A stretch of DNA of 64,000 bases from Hyaloperonospora brassicae (lineage: Eukaryota > Oomycota > Peronosporomycetes > Peronosporales > Peronosporaceae): the NCBI GenBank assembly GCA_947650285.1, contig CANTFL010000610.1, positions 62,001-126,000 on the forward strand, read 5' to 3'. Below are positions 33,983-45,780 of this stretch, in pieces. Each line of letters opens with the position of its first letter. Position 1 is the first letter of the stretch. Made by a program: the position numbers and the translations under genes. The notes beneath the pieces were generated by a model. That model was not told where the DNA came from. It made no database searches and was given only the letters and a program-made list of their open reading frames with translations.

Positions 33983-35800
33983 TGTGGTAAAGTCACTAAT
34001 CAAATGATGGGACGTGGATCGGTGACCACCCAGTTAATGTGTCATTTACTGGTTGAAAATGAGACCATGGGACCTGGCGATCTAATAAGAGATGGGAGGC
34101 GATCCCAACGGAGAAAGACGATCTGATTTAACTGTCGTCAGATTGATGGGTACGGAACGATCTGAGACGGGGCGCGGAAAGGGATAATTTCCACGTTACA
34201 ATTTGGGACAAGGAATGATTTCAACGGTGCGTTCTGAGACAAGGGACTGAATTGCATCAAACAATCCATCTGAAGCAGAATTATTTCGGGAAAGGTGCAT
34301 CGGGGACCAGGCGATGTGAGGTGACTCTTTGACAAAGGTGCCGAAATCCATCAGATCGGTGACACTCGTTACCGGTCTCCCGAAGGGAGTACTGTTTTGG
34401 GTTAATTATGGCCCGATCTGGATGTGTGGATGTTTGTGGGAGCCCGTGGGACCGTTGTAAGAACTACGGATGGTCCCATTGAGCAGATAAATCCGTGAGG
34501 ATGGTATCGGAGTACGCTCAATGGACGGAAGAACATTCATGGCCGGATTGTACTGTGTCGGTCCTCAACAATCTCGAATTGGACCTCAGATCGGTCATGT
34601 TCCCTGCTGACTATGGATATATCGGTGATGAAGCTGTTGAATCGTGATAAGCATGCTTGATGAAGGTCCATGAGTGATGTCCCAAAAGTTTAGATCTAAA
34701 GAGCCAGTGGAAGCCGGGTGAATTAACGTCGCGATATGGATCTAGACACATTCGGCATTTGGATACTATTTTGGACTTTTCGGTACCAAAATTGGGTATT
34801 TGGTATGGTATTTGGAATTTGGTTCCTTTTGGGTGCCTAAGTACGATATTGGGAGTATTGGCGCTATCTTTGGAGTACAGGTCACGAAATTTCGACACGT
34901 GTTCAAGGGGGCGGTCAAGCTTAAAGGTGATATCGACTTGGGGGTGACCTATAGTTGGGAATAGGCTTCAAGATAGGTTGGATATTAATTTGGTTGGTTA
35001 ATAAACAGACTTGAACTCTACTTTTTCTGCTCACGACGCACGTTCTCCTACCCACTTCTCCGGGCAAGATTGATTTGGCTTCCCCGGCGGGTCAAGGCAC
35101 GCGTGTTACAGGGACACAGAAGACCGATCTTGGATTGTTGGCCAAGATCGAGAAGAGCGATCTTGGGATATCTGGCCCGGATCGATCAAGTACTCACACT
35201 CAGCTCAGCTGCTAGGGTAGCAGCAAAAAACAACAAAGGAAAAGGATTTTGGTTACACGATCGCAAGGCGGCTCAAGTGGTCAGAAGATCTGGACAAGGG
35301 GTTCAAGACAAGACCGATCGAGACCGAGACGATCTACCAGACAGATCAGCACGTTTCATTTTGGCGAAACAAGAGGCCGATCTGCCCAAATTGCGCACTT
35401 CCAGCAAGATCGACGCAGGACTATTATTTGCTGAGTGAAGATTTCCGCACAGCAAAGACCCCGACCCCGAGAATAAATCGAGATCGGTGTGATTCAAGAT
35501 CGAGATCGCGACGCATGCAGATCGAGATCGCAGCGCCTCAAGATCAAGATCGCAGAATCCCTGGTCGTGGTGTGAAGATTTCCACGCCGGAAGCGAACTC
35601 TCAACCCAACCTCTCAGCGAGATCGACATCTCCCAAGGCCGTTACGAAGACCTCAAGCCAGCCCAACCGACTGGTACACAAGGTGAGCACAAGGCTATAC
35701 AACAAGGCGTGGATCGGAGTACCCCTCCGTGAGTAGGCAAGTCTGGGAAGTGGAAGATCGATACTCACTAAAGTAATTTTGTGAGATCGACTTCACCACA
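33983..35800 (+). repeat. Element 2 5' LTR
   Basis: It starts TGTGGTAAAG and ends CTTCACCACA, an inverted terminal pair. The reverse complement of 49956-51821 matches it along its length at roughly 94-95% in the part I compared, with a length difference of about 45 bp near 35410. GATC-containing words are frequent. Confidence 0.85.
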
Positions 35801-35801
35801 A

Positions 35802-35826
35802 TGATTTGCGTGCCTGGATCTTCTGA
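35802..35826 (+). other. Degenerate primer-binding site of element 2
   Basis: One base after the LTR, TGATTTGCGTGCCTGGATC aligns with the primer-binding site of element 1 (TGGTGCGAGTGCCCGGATC). The TGG is now TGA, so pairing to a tRNA CCA end would be weakened. Confidence 0.5.
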
Positions 35827-35976
35827 GGCCTCTGAATTTCACCGTGAGTCCACTGGCGAAGCTGTCAAGATCAAGCAAGAGCCTGGGATTGAATTGTCAG
35901 CGATAGAAGTATCGACGCAGACACGCAGAAGCACAAAATCCTCAGATCATCAGAGTTTTGTCGGAGCTCTGATGGA

Positions 35977-37722
35977 ATGAAAATGAAAGAGAAAGATCGA
36001 GAGATTGATTCGGAAGATAAACCTCAATTCCCTCCTAGGGTCCTTATGGGGGCCACCGCAGATCGCTTAGCAAAGAGCGATCTGCTGGATGAAAATCCAA
36101 TGGTGAAAACCAAACCGGCGAAAGCCAAACCCTATCTTCTCGTCGATAGATCGCCCGACGTCAAGCCGAGGAATTCGATCATGACATCGACCATACCAAA
36201 ACGATCCACGATGAGAGCGGATGGATATGAAGGCAAATATTGCCAGATCGACCAAACTGTGCAATCGAAGATCGGAGCTAACGATGAATACGATCAAGAA
36301 CAGGACGAGATTGCGATGCAAAAGACCGAATATGATCAAAAGAAGATCGCATTCATAAAGATTGAAAGTACAGGTAAGTCGTGGGAGCATGCGAAATGGC
36401 AGCGCTATTATATCCATTTAAAGACAATGCTCAAGACGGACCCGGCGAACAAGATATCACGGCTTAAGTTGATCGTCCCTATGGACAAGCCGAATTCTGT
36501 CCCACCTCCAGGGACCAACAAACTCGACGCAATTAACTTGATTTTGCGGATGTTAGACGACATGGGTTTCTGCGCTAAAGCTTTTGATGAGGATGAACTG
36601 CTGAGTTTCAGCTTGGAACACTTGGGGACGCAAGGAGAAAGTTCGTGGGGATCATGACACTTATAATGGGCGAAGCTACTAAGCCTAAAGACAAGGTCGC
36701 TATACACTAGAACTCACTCCGGGAACACCTCAAAGGATCTCCCCACTATGACTCAGGTGACTCTGAGATCGAGTCAGACGAATCCATCAGCATTCGCAGG
36801 ATGTATATACGACAGTCAGGAAGATCATTTCTACAGAACCGGATCGACAAGGCCAAGATCGAAGCCTGGAAGAAGCAAACCATGATTGACGTACAACCAC
36901 GTCCGATCGGTGCACCAATGAGGTTTGGAGATCAGATAGAGAATAATCTTGGTCGATATTTCAATATAGCGATGAAGAAACACGAAGCAGAACAACTAGC
37001 AGCCCAACGAATGAACCGACAGCCGAGCCGTGATCCAGATCGATGTACTTTTACCCAGCCCTCGCAAGAGATCTATGACAAGCCGGATATGGATATGGAA
37101 TCGGTTGAGTCCAACACTTACGATCAGATCCAGCAGGGGGAAGAATATGATTTAGAAAATCTGTGGTAGGCCGATCCAAGGCGATCTCAAGTTGCCGCGA
37201 CCGGTGTGACTAACGGGACCAACTCCGTCATTCAAAGGATCAGAACCTCAGCGATCTCCGATCCGAAAGAGTTCTCGCGAACGGATAGAGAAGTAGACAA
37301 AGCACAGACCTGGATCGGCAAAGTTAAATCAGCGTTCCTTCGGGACCAAGCATCGAACGAAGAGAGATTTCTGGTTTTCGGCAATATCCTGGTAGGCCCA
37401 GCCCGCTACTGGCACCAACAGCTGCGCACATCGACGAAATCCAATTGAAAAGAATTGATGAACAGATTCTTCTTATACATGCGCGACACAAGATGTCAGC
37501 GGGCCGGAAATATTACCACGCAAAGAAGCGGTCGAAAGTAAAGACTCTGCAGTACTTGCATCAGCTCAACGTGATGGGAATGTTGGCGAAGGTACCGGTG
37601 AAGGATGGAGTGCCAGATGCACGCAAGGAACATGTCGACAATTTCATTGACACCTTGGACGATCCCGATTTCTTCGACCAGCTGCTACTGCTATATATAG
37701 TAGATGCGGATACCATGCAGTA
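35977..37722 (+). pseudogene. Gag of element 2, N-terminal and capsid parts
   Basis: Three open stretches (35977-36657, 36801-37169, 37206-37723) are separated by stops or frameshifts. The first is Lys/Asp-rich and ends in a segment with LILRMLDDMGF. The capsid-like part contains DREVDKAQTWIGKVKSAFLRDQ and RKYYHAKKRSKVKTLQYLHQLN, the latter also in element 1. It is long for a gypsy Gag. No other conserved domain is recognised. Confidence 0.7.
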
Positions 37723-37764
37723 GACATTGTATGGATACCAGCAAGGGAGATCGCTTCAAGGGAA

Positions 37765-38283
37765 GTGATGATGGGATCGTCCAAGTTCAGACAGAAGGGG
37801 ACGCCTGGTCCAGCACTTTCTAAGCCTGCACGTGCGGTGAGGATGGTCCGTACCGAGGATATTAGCAGTGAGTCAAAATCGAACACCAACGGATCAAATT
37901 TGGAATATAGATTGAGATCGATCCATATGGCTGCCACTACGGATCGGCGTACACCATCTCGCGACGCTTCAGCGAATATGAGATCGGTCGATCCGAATAC
38001 TCGGCGGGACTACCAAGATCGCAGTATGCCATCGAAGACGTGTACCCATTGCGTATCGACCAAGCATGGAGATCTCGGTTGTTGGAAGCGGCTCACGTGC
38101 CAGAAATGTGGGCGTAAAGGACACCCCTCCGACAATTGTTTTTTTGTGTGTCGTGCCTGCGGTGAGATGCATGACCCGGGGATGTGTCCCATGGATGATA
38201 TCTACAACATGATCCGACAATTATTGGTCCCGAACAAGCATGCAGGAATGCTTCCAAAGAAGGACGAGAATATGTTAAGCTAG
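37765..38283 (+). pseudogene. Gag C-terminus with three zinc knuckles (element 2)
   Basis: This 172-codon frame ends in three successive Cys/His clusters at residues about 94-140: CTHCVSTKHGDLGC, CQKCGRKGHPSDNC and CRACGEMHDPGMC. The middle one is a canonical CX2CX4HX4C RNA-binding knuckle; the third is one residue shorter. Three knuckles is more than the usual one or two. It is separated from the capsid part by a frame break near 37725. Confidence 0.75.
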
Positions 38284-38317
38284 GACGCTCGCCAGGTTTA
38301 AATCTGGTGCGAGCCGA

Positions 38318-39706
38318 TTGTTCTGGGCTCCGCATTATTGCATTTGTGGAAAAAAGAAGATATATCATGAGAGTAAGCAGAATACAGACATTGAAACAAA
38401 TATATCTCGTTCGAAGTCAAAACGTGTCTCTTCCGTCTCAAGTCTGAAGAGTTTCGACGAGTACTCGAGATCCACCCCAACTATAGAAATTGAGCTCGCT
38501 TATGGGGAATCTTGCGGATATTGGAATTATATTGCCGGGAATTGGTATAAACAGGCGAAAGCAGTTGGCAAGATTAACAACGTAAAAGCCACTCTGTTAT
38601 TTGATGCTGGTTCTGAAGTGTGGATTATTGACACCACCTTTGCTTGTAAGGTCGGTTGTCACATTGACGAAAGTCAACGACAAGAATGTATCGGGATCGG
38701 AGAAACTCCGTATATGACGATGGGACATACCAAGATCAAGGTCATCTTAGCGGGATCGCTGGTATATTACTTCAATGTGTGGATAGGCGATCTATCAGGA
38801 CAGGAAGCGATTTTGGGATTGAACCTTATGGTACCTGCCGGAGTGCGGCTCGATCTAGCTGATGGCGCGCTATGTCTACCAGAAGTAATCCGTATTCATC
38901 TCGCAGGACGTCGCCCCGCGTACGGATCGAAGATACATCACATGCATGCGAAGGGCCAACATGTAGTGATCCCGGTCGGAGAGCCCAGAGAAGTGAAGAT
39001 CGGGATCGGAGGGGCTAAGATGAAGTTGTGGGTCGCCAGAGGACCAGACTGGGTACCTACAGTGATCTCGAGGTTTGGTAGTAGGAAGTACCTGCAGATG
39101 ACCAATACTGGAGACCGTGAGATCATATTGCCCACCCACACTATATTGGGCTTGTGGATCGAAGGCGATATGGTACCACGAACTCAAGGTTTCGTGACGT
39201 TCAGATTGGGGAAGTACAAGGAGTGGCAAACTCTAGCGTACGAAGCTGTGACAGATAGTGCGAATGCGCTTCCAGAAGAGCAGATCGGACCATTGGTAGA
39301 TCGCCCTGAATACGTCACCCCTAAACGTATCATGAAACGACAATCTGATCCGCTAAAAGATCTATCTCCAGCGGTCTCTACGGTGACGCGGCAGGCCGGA
39401 AACGAGGAACTGCACAAAACAGATTTTGCGGTTGTGGGGGAAGGAAGGGGCAATGGATCTGAACTAACTACACACAACGAAGCAGAGCTATCGCGAAGGG
39501 ATGAGGATCATGAGATCGGATTCCAACATGCAACGAAGGGAGATCGCGATACCGATCAAGAATTGCCACGTGATAGACCGTCTCTATCGAAGGCCGATCC
39601 GACTGACAAATTGTTGAAATTGAGCCAGTATGAAAAGAAGCAAAATCCTGAGGAAGAGATAATGCCAAAGACTGAAGATGCTGAGATCGCGGAAAACCCG
39701 GTTTAA
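38318..39706 (+). pseudogene. Protease module of element 2 pol
   Basis: A 462-codon open frame. Residues about 80-110 read KATLLFDAGSEVWIIDTTFA, the retropepsin active site with D-A-G in place of D-T/S-G; AILGLNLMVPAGV near residue 165 is the second conserved protease segment. The rest is a long hydrophilic linker to RT. The enzyme cuts the polyprotein in the particle. The Ala at the active-site second position is uncommon and may reduce or abolish activity. Confidence 0.75.
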
Positions 39707-39724
39707 TACCATGAGAGCGGATAT

Positions 39725-40940
39725 TTGTTTGCTGAAGATATCGAGCAGCACATGGAAGTGCTACCAGAGATGTCGGCGACTACGGAAGAAGTTACGATTG
39801 ATGACATTTATATCGGCGATCCCAATGTGCCTCTCACCCCAGATCAACAGCGGATCAGATCGCTGACGGTCTTGAAAAGCCTTCACCTTCTCATGGGTAA
39901 AGGTAATGCTCTACCACCGGCAGCACGAGGCGCGATGTGTGATATCGATGTCGGTAGGGCAGCGCCTATAGCGCAAAGGGTACGTCCGGTTGCGCCGAAG
40001 TATCGGGAGAAGTTGTCGGATCTCATCAAAGGGCTGCTAGCGACCAAAATCGTTCAGCCATCCACGTTGCCTTGAACGTCTCCGATAGTGGTGATCATCA
40101 AAGAGAATGGAGTGGATACTCGTCGCTGTATTGATTATCGAAGAGTGAATCAGCTGACACGCCAGCTGGCTTACCCCATGCCGTTGATCAGCGATCTGCA
40201 GGAGGATTTGGATAAAGCCCTTTGGTACTGTTTGCTCGACATGGCCAGTGGATTCTGGGTCGTTGATATGACTGAACGAGCAAAACTGATATCAGCGTTT
40301 GTCACGCCGTTTGGTCTTTTCGAGTGGCTACGAATTCCCATTGGGCTTTAGAACGCACCTCAGATTTACCAACGTCTGGTGGACAATGCGCTGTATGGAT
40401 GTCTCAAGATCGGCCAGAAATCAGCTTCAGATGCCCGATCGACGTGTTTAAAGATGGAAACCTGAGACAGATCGACGACCTTCTATATTGGGGCGCCGAT
40501 CTTATATTGACGATATTATCATACCAGCCACGTCATAGGAATCTTTGTACGCAAAAGTGGAACGACTCCTAGATGCATTTGATAATTGTAACCTATCTAT
40601 CAGTCTCACGAAGAGTTTTTGGGGGTGCCGTAAGGTCGAATATTTGAGACATCGAGTGTCGATGGATGGTCTGGAGGCTCAGCCCAAGAACTTGGAAACG
40701 CTGGTCAACATCTCATTTCCTCGCACGTTGCGAGCTATGCAATCTTTCCTCGGGAGCCTAAATTATTACCGCCGTTTCATTGAGGATTTTGCAGTGTACG
40801 CCGCTGTGTTACATGAGCTAAGTGAATCGGATTTCTTCCAGATCGGCCGATCTCAGCTCGCAGAAGGAGACGAATGGTCGAATGAAAACCGATGGAAGGA
40901 GGCTAAGGTTGCGTTCACGATGCTGAAAGCTATATAGCTA
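39725..40940 (+). pseudogene. Reverse transcriptase of element 2
   Basis: The frame enters at FAEDIEQHMEVLPEM and runs to a stop at 40074. 40088-40351 has VVIIKENGVDTRRCIDYRRVNQLT, WYCLLDMASGFWVVDMTERA (motif A) and FGLFEWLRIPIGL, where a stop replaces the next residue. The catalytic box lies near 40470-40490 (QIDDLLYW, frame-shifted), and 40545-40937 has the thumb-connection LTKSFWGCRKVEYLRHRVSMDG and LGSLNYYRRFIEDFAVYA. At least four breaks separate the parts. Confidence 0.8.
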
Positions 40941-41277
40941 CAGCTCTCATGCTTAAACATTTCGACTCGGATCGTCCTTCCGTAATCGTGGTTTATGCTA
41001 GAAAGTGGGCTGTCTCAGCGGCCCTAATATTGGATTATGATGGCGGGTACATCCGGTAACGTTTACTAGCCGCATGTTTAAGCCCAAAGAAATAAACTAC
41101 GGAACGGTGGAGAAGGAAGTGCTGGCGTCACTTCGTGTTTTGGATGTGTGCTATACCACATTAGCTCCACGAGAGATCACAATGTTGTATCGACACTCCA
41201 CGCTAGCGTGGTTGATGCAATCTCGAAGGCTCAACGGGAGGTTAGGACGGTGGGCTTCTTTGCTGTCGAACTAGACT
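40941..41277 (+). pseudogene. First RNase H of element 2
   Basis: 40985-41020 reads SVIVVYARKWAVSAALI; 41074-41274 continues with FKPKEINYGTVEKEVLASLRVLD and REITMLYRHSTLAWLMQSRRLNGRLGRWASLL. These are the gypsy RNase H landmarks; a catalytic Asp expected at the IVVYA-type strand is replaced by Ala as in element 1 and related elements, which suggests the first domain has become connection-like. Confidence 0.65.
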
Positions 41278-41920
41278 ATGGAGGTGAAGAAATGCGAGAG
41301 AGGAGAGGAAGAGATCTTAGGGATGCTGGCAGCGAGTATTACCCCGAGAGAGGAGATGGAAGAGATTCTGATCACAATAATCCCGCGAAAGGACTGCCGA
41401 CTCAAGATATCAATGTCACCACCCACGGTGAAAGCGAATGAGAAGTTGCTGGTGGCCAGCTTCGATGGATCGTCGAGGAGAATGAAGAAAGGAGGTTCGT
41501 ACAGTGCTGTGATATGGAGGTTACCGGAGTGGACGATCGTGGCGGCAGAATCCAGATACGTTCTCGACCTCACCGAGAACGAAGCTGAGTAAAATGGCTT
41601 GCTATTATGCTTCGAATTGCTTGCCGCGCTCGACAGGGGTCGAGTAATTCTTTGTGGAAACTCTAATTTGGTGATCCGACAGATGCGCGGCGAGATCGAC
41701 TGCAAGGCACCGGGCCTTTAACTGTTGAGACATTAAGCGTTGGACAAATTGCGATCGTGGCCGAATCATGAGTTCCTACACATGAAGCGAGAATGGAACC
41801 AAAGCGCGGGTCGACTAGCCAGCACAGCATTGCAGAACGAAAACGGAAGAACGGTGGTAGCTGAAGAAGATCAACAGGATCTGATTACTCTGAACCGCCT
41901 CGATTAATTGTTAGAGCCCA
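41278..41920 (+). pseudogene. Second (archaeal-type) RNase H of element 2
   Basis: After the first RNase H there is another domain of different type: KLLVASFDGSSRRMKKGGSYSAVIW (first Asp), DLTENEAE (Glu of the ENEAEY helix; the Tyr codon is a stop), then ILCGNSNLVIRQMRGEIDCKA (the GDSxLV strand, Asp here Asn) and, after a stop, HEFLHMKREWNQSAGRLASTAL (the final helix). This is the layout of the additional RNase H known from Tat-type plant elements and reported in some oomycete gypsy elements. It would supply the RNA-removing activity. Confidence 0.7.
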
Positions 41921-42059
41921 AGCAGGATGGGCAGCTTGCATTAATAACTACGGCCACGAGTTCATCCGAGAGGATACGCCATCAGCCCGAAGTGATACAG
42001 GAGGAGATAGTACAGAGGATTAGGATCTGACGAATTGTACAAGCTCAGGATGAAGAGCG

Positions 42060-43110
42060 TTGAATCTTCAACCTCAATAGTTATCTGAACGGCGATATAT
42101 CAATCCTGCACGCTGGAGAAGTGAGGGTGCGTGCAAAACTAGCACCTGAGTACGAGATCGATGAGAACGATCTGCTTTGCTTCTGCCCCATGGCGAAAAG
42201 AGAGTCAGAAGATCGCGATGGTTTGATGCGTCTAGTGATCCCAGAGACGTTGCAACAGGACTTTTTGTACCATGGCCACGCAAGTCTGAAGGGAGGCCAC
42301 CAATATATTGACAGGAAGTACCAGAAGATCAGATCGCGATTACACTGGAGAGGGCTGTACCGGAGTGTGCAACGATACTAAGGCGAGTATACCGATTGTT
42401 AGACCGGAAAGGGATGTCCGATGATTAATGGGAGATCGCCTGGTAATTTACAAGCAACCTAACTATCGCAGATCATCGCAATTGATCATATCCCGTCGTT
42501 GCCTCAGTCCATCAAAGGGAACCTTGAGTTGCTCATTTGGAAAGATCTTTTCTCGGGGTATGTGATCGCAAAAGCTATCTCGTCACGGACAGCACAGACG
42601 ATTGCGGAAAATTACGAAAATGCGTGTTCCGAAGTTTTGGAGCTAGCGAGGCTATTAGGCACGATCGGGAACCGGGATTTATGTCCAATTTCTTCCGAGC
42701 TTTCAGCCAGATCGTAGGGAAAAAGCAGCGTGAAATTATGGCCTATAGACCACAAGCAAATGAAACAACCGAACGAATGGTGCAAACACTGACGAGAGCG
42801 CTCATGATGTATGTGGATGATGTCAACTAGCAGGATTGGGATGAGTATGCTGAACGGCTCACATTTGCGATCAACACCGCTCAATATCGGATCCGGGGGG
42901 ACAATCCATTCAATCTGATATATGGGTGGGACCCGCGATCAACATTGGAAGCTACGTTATTAGTAGGGAACACGGAAACACGAGATCGCGATCCGAAGAG
43001 GTAGAGATACAAAGTCCAAAGGCAATACCAACGATCTCGATCTGCAGTGAACGATCACTTACGAGTCGAGATCCAAGAGAGAGCAGATCGACACAGTGAA
43101 GACCTGTAGC
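42060..43110 (+). pseudogene. Integrase of element 2
   Basis: 42121-42381 has the zinc region HGHASLKGGHQYIDRKYQKIRSRLHWRGLY with the His pair; the Cys pair is partly lost (GEYTDC). The core begins IIAIDHIPSLPQS at about 42475 (first Asp), continues DLFSGYVIAKAISSRTAQTIAE, then HDREPGFMSNFFRAF (second Asp) in a shifted frame and PQANETTERMVQTLTRAL with the Glu of NxxxER type. Stops at 42380, 42717 and 42829 and frameshifts inactivate it. Confidence 0.8.
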
Positions 43111-43211
43111 CACACGGAATCGAAGTAAGTACACAAGTGTGGCTATACTTAGATCGCGTCAAGGAAGGGTACGCGAAGAAACTAGCTTATATGTGATATG
43201 GCCCATTCCGA

Positions 43212-43613
43212 GTGGCGAATATATGCGGATATCATGCTGTGAGGTTGGAGATCTCTGGGACCCCATATCGGCTATTTCCGATTGTACATCTATCAAAACT
43301 GAAGAAGGTAAAGACGTTACTTGAACGGCCGAAGCATCAGCTTACGATGGATGAAGCAGATCGCTTGGATTTTGCTGAAGATCTGCTACCAGAAGACAGT
43401 TGGGAGATCGATCTTGAGGAGGGAGAATATGAAGTAGAAGAAATATTGGACAAGCGATCTATTAGGAAAACCCGTTATGGGCGAGTACACCGACAGTTTC
43501 TGGTACAATGGAAGGGACATCCCGACCAAAGTTGTGTAGACGAGGCCGATCTGAGTTATGGAGCGATCTTGCAAGAGTTTGAGCGGAGCCGAGTGAGTCG
43601 ACACCGTTTCTAA
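43212..43613 (+). pseudogene. Integrase C-terminus and chromodomain of element 2
   Basis: This 133-codon frame starts in the GPY/F-like end (SGTPYRLFPIVHLSKLKKVK) and has an acidic linker, then a chromodomain: YEVEEILDKRSIRKTRYG, RQFLVQWKGHPDQSCVDEADLSYGAILQEFE. Tyr and Trp positions of the aromatic cage are partly kept (Y at the EVEEI start, W in VQWKG); the third aromatic is Cys in QSCVDEADL. It ends naturally at 43613. Chromodomains direct integration to histone-marked chromatin. Confidence 0.8.
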
Positions 43614-43776
43614 GTGATGCAGTCTCACGAAGGCAAGTCGGACGAGCCTTAACAGTTCGAATAAGTATGCGGGATGTAGCGTATGCAGAAGGAGGGGTTG
43701 AAAGATGTGCTAGACGGTAGCACATGCTGATGGATGAAGTTATATGTGTGAGTATGGAGACAGTCAATTAAATTAC

Positions 43777-44748
43777 CTAAGTGAATGATATGGATCGAGG
43801 GCGAATCGAAGTTGTGAAGGTTGCGAAGAATGAATTACTAAAAAAAACGATTGAAGACGTACACAAATCTGAAAGACGATCGAACTCGAACACCGATCTC
43901 AGACTAAGACGATGGAGCAGGATTGACTTGTCTTGTAGACGAGGAATCTGCGATCCGGGGTGATCACAGTGGGAGTTACGGAACTGGTTGCGCGAAGGGT
44001 CCTCTTGGTCGGCCATGTCCAACGCCTCTACCAGGTCGGCTGGGTCGGCAGTATGCCCCAATCTGGGATGCCAAACTCGCTCTTCATACATGCGCGGGTG
44101 ATGCAAAAAAAAGGGATCGAGCAAGATATCCAGATTGCAGTGGCCCTCGATCATGCCGCGGAGTATCGTCTTCAGGAAATTCTTCCAACGCGCTCCGAAA
44201 CGAGATCGACGCTGTTTGCGCTGACGCCAAAACGTTAGCAGAAACCGATCAGATCGTCGTTGATCCGGAGAGATGGGAATTGCGTGCGTAGATTCCCACA
44301 GCGCTTGGCGATTAATGTACTCCAATTCCAAATAACGAGTGTCCATGTCTTGATACCATCCGGTTGGGGAAAACGAGATCGGGCCCACGGAAATTACGAT
44401 GTTATCCCAGGTAGATCAGGCGTATAGGGCCGCAATATGTCGCCGCGAAACTAGCCCAGACGCCAAAGTCCCCGTAGGGGGAACCCCTTATTGAGAGTGA
44501 TGAGGAAATAAGAAATGTCGGGGCTTGAAACAGTGATGAAACAACAACTCGACCGACATCGTCCTCACGCAAACTATCGCAATCCGCAAGACTGACCAAG
44601 GAGCGATCTCAGAAGCTGCCGGGCTAGAAGGTGCCAAATAGTTGGGAATCCACCGATCCCGAGGTTGCTGAGACATCGGCTCCGTCGTAGCCGAAGCGGA
44701 CGATGTGTCCTTTGGAAGACCTGTACGCACGTCTTCAGTTGCTGTCAT
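43777..44748 (-). pseudogene. Antisense ORF B of element 2
   Basis: Read on the minus strand, three open pieces (44748-44488, 44599-44402, 44388-43777) form a broken frame antisense to gag-pol and just downstream of the chromodomain. It starts MTATEDVRTG, has PRDRWIPNYLAPSSP at about residues 29-43, and a block in the 203-codon last piece: DRFLLTFWRQRKQRRSRFGARWKNF, then GHCNLDILLDPFFL. Element 1 has the same order at 9705-10960. The family is unknown to me. No nucleic-acid or enzyme motif is evident. Confidence 0.55.
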
Positions 44749-44755
44749 GCTGTTG

Positions 44756-45514
44756 TCTTACTTTCCATTGTGCAATGCAGAGCGGGCGTCGAAGACATCA
44801 AACAGCCTATTGGCGCACCATACAATAAATTTTAATGCAAAATCATTGAACAAATTCGTAAAGCTGAAGGTTCGTTGCTCGGTATGAATTGGGTTGTAAG
44901 AACCAGACGAGAGATGTGGAAAAGCGTGGGTCCGTTTCGTACTAATGACAGGTAATGAAATGTCGATGGGAATGTCTATCAAAGCGAATATTCGCTCACG
45001 AGATATGCCTTTGTAGGAATATTGAAAGAAGACCACCCTTTCGGAGGAAATATATGGAGAAATTACCTCTAAAAAATATTCGGACGCAATGAGTCATTAC
45101 ACTGCGCTATGGCAAGTATCGGTCATCGTGGCAGCCAACGACGCCACTGGTTACTGAAAGACGTGCGCAAGGCGTACTGACGGGGTTGGCAATATGTAGT
45201 CGTATCGAGACAAAGGTAATGAAGCTATACAACCGATTATGTCAAACCTGAGTTCGACGAAATGCAGTCTCGATTACATGTATAGATGCAAAGTCGTCAG
45301 TTCCCATCCTTCCTTTGCACGCTGCCGTAAGCATCTGTCGATGCTGTTTCGTTTGAATTACTTACACTATCATCAGTCTGAGTGTTGTTCAGATGGTCTA
45401 TTTGCACGGTGTCAACTATGCGCTTTAACCTCTGCAGTTTGCTAAGCCAGAAGTGAGCGACGGGAGACCCGGAGGCTAATCGTGGCTGGTCCCTATAAAA
45501 GAGACTCTCCGAGT
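44756..45514. other. Unassigned DNA with minus-strand ORF 45036-44758
   Basis: The 92-codon minus frame 45036-44758 (FFQYSYKGISRERIFALIDIP) has mixed hydrophobic composition but no motif I know. It begins where the element 2 sequence ends, so it may be host sequence or part of another element. The rest of the interval shows nothing. Confidence 0.3.
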
Positions 45515-45780
45515 AGCTCACCCATCTGCGATGGTGGCCGCCTTCAGCCGCTTGCGCGGCCCCCCGACGTGGAGTACGATCACCGAAGTGACTGCGTGGC
45601 GTGGAGAACGCCAACCCGCCGTATCTCTCCCCGAGGAGCTCACCTATCTGCGATGGTGGCCCCCTGCAGCCGCTTACGCGGCCCCCGGACGTGGAGTGTG
45701 CGCTCGCCGCAGCGGCGACACGTGGCGCGGGGTACGTCTCCAGTCCGTTAAACACCCCTGCTAGGCCGCTTGCGCGACCC
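45515..45780 (+). repeat. GC-rich tandem duplication, about 122-bp unit
   Basis: AGCTCACCCATCTGCGATGG at 45515 recurs with one change at 45637, and the following CAGCCGCTTRCGCGGCCCCC also recurs; a third partial copy (GCCGCTTGCGCGACCC) is near 45765. The array is far richer in GC than its surroundings. Open frames over it on both strands (for example 45755-45297 on minus) appear to follow from this composition. Confidence 0.65.

Larger units (their letters stand above)
33983..44755 (+). mobile_element. Element 2: large chromodomain gypsy, right part missing
   Basis: A 1.8-kb LTR, a degenerate primer-binding site, gag with three zinc knuckles, protease, RT, RNase H, a second RNase H, integrase and chromodomain follow one another on the + strand. 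An antisense reading frame relic (ORF B) follows at 44748-43777. No LTR in direct orientation is found to the right; an LTR of the same family is present at 49956-51821, inverted. The element shares its design with element 1. Confidence 0.85.
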
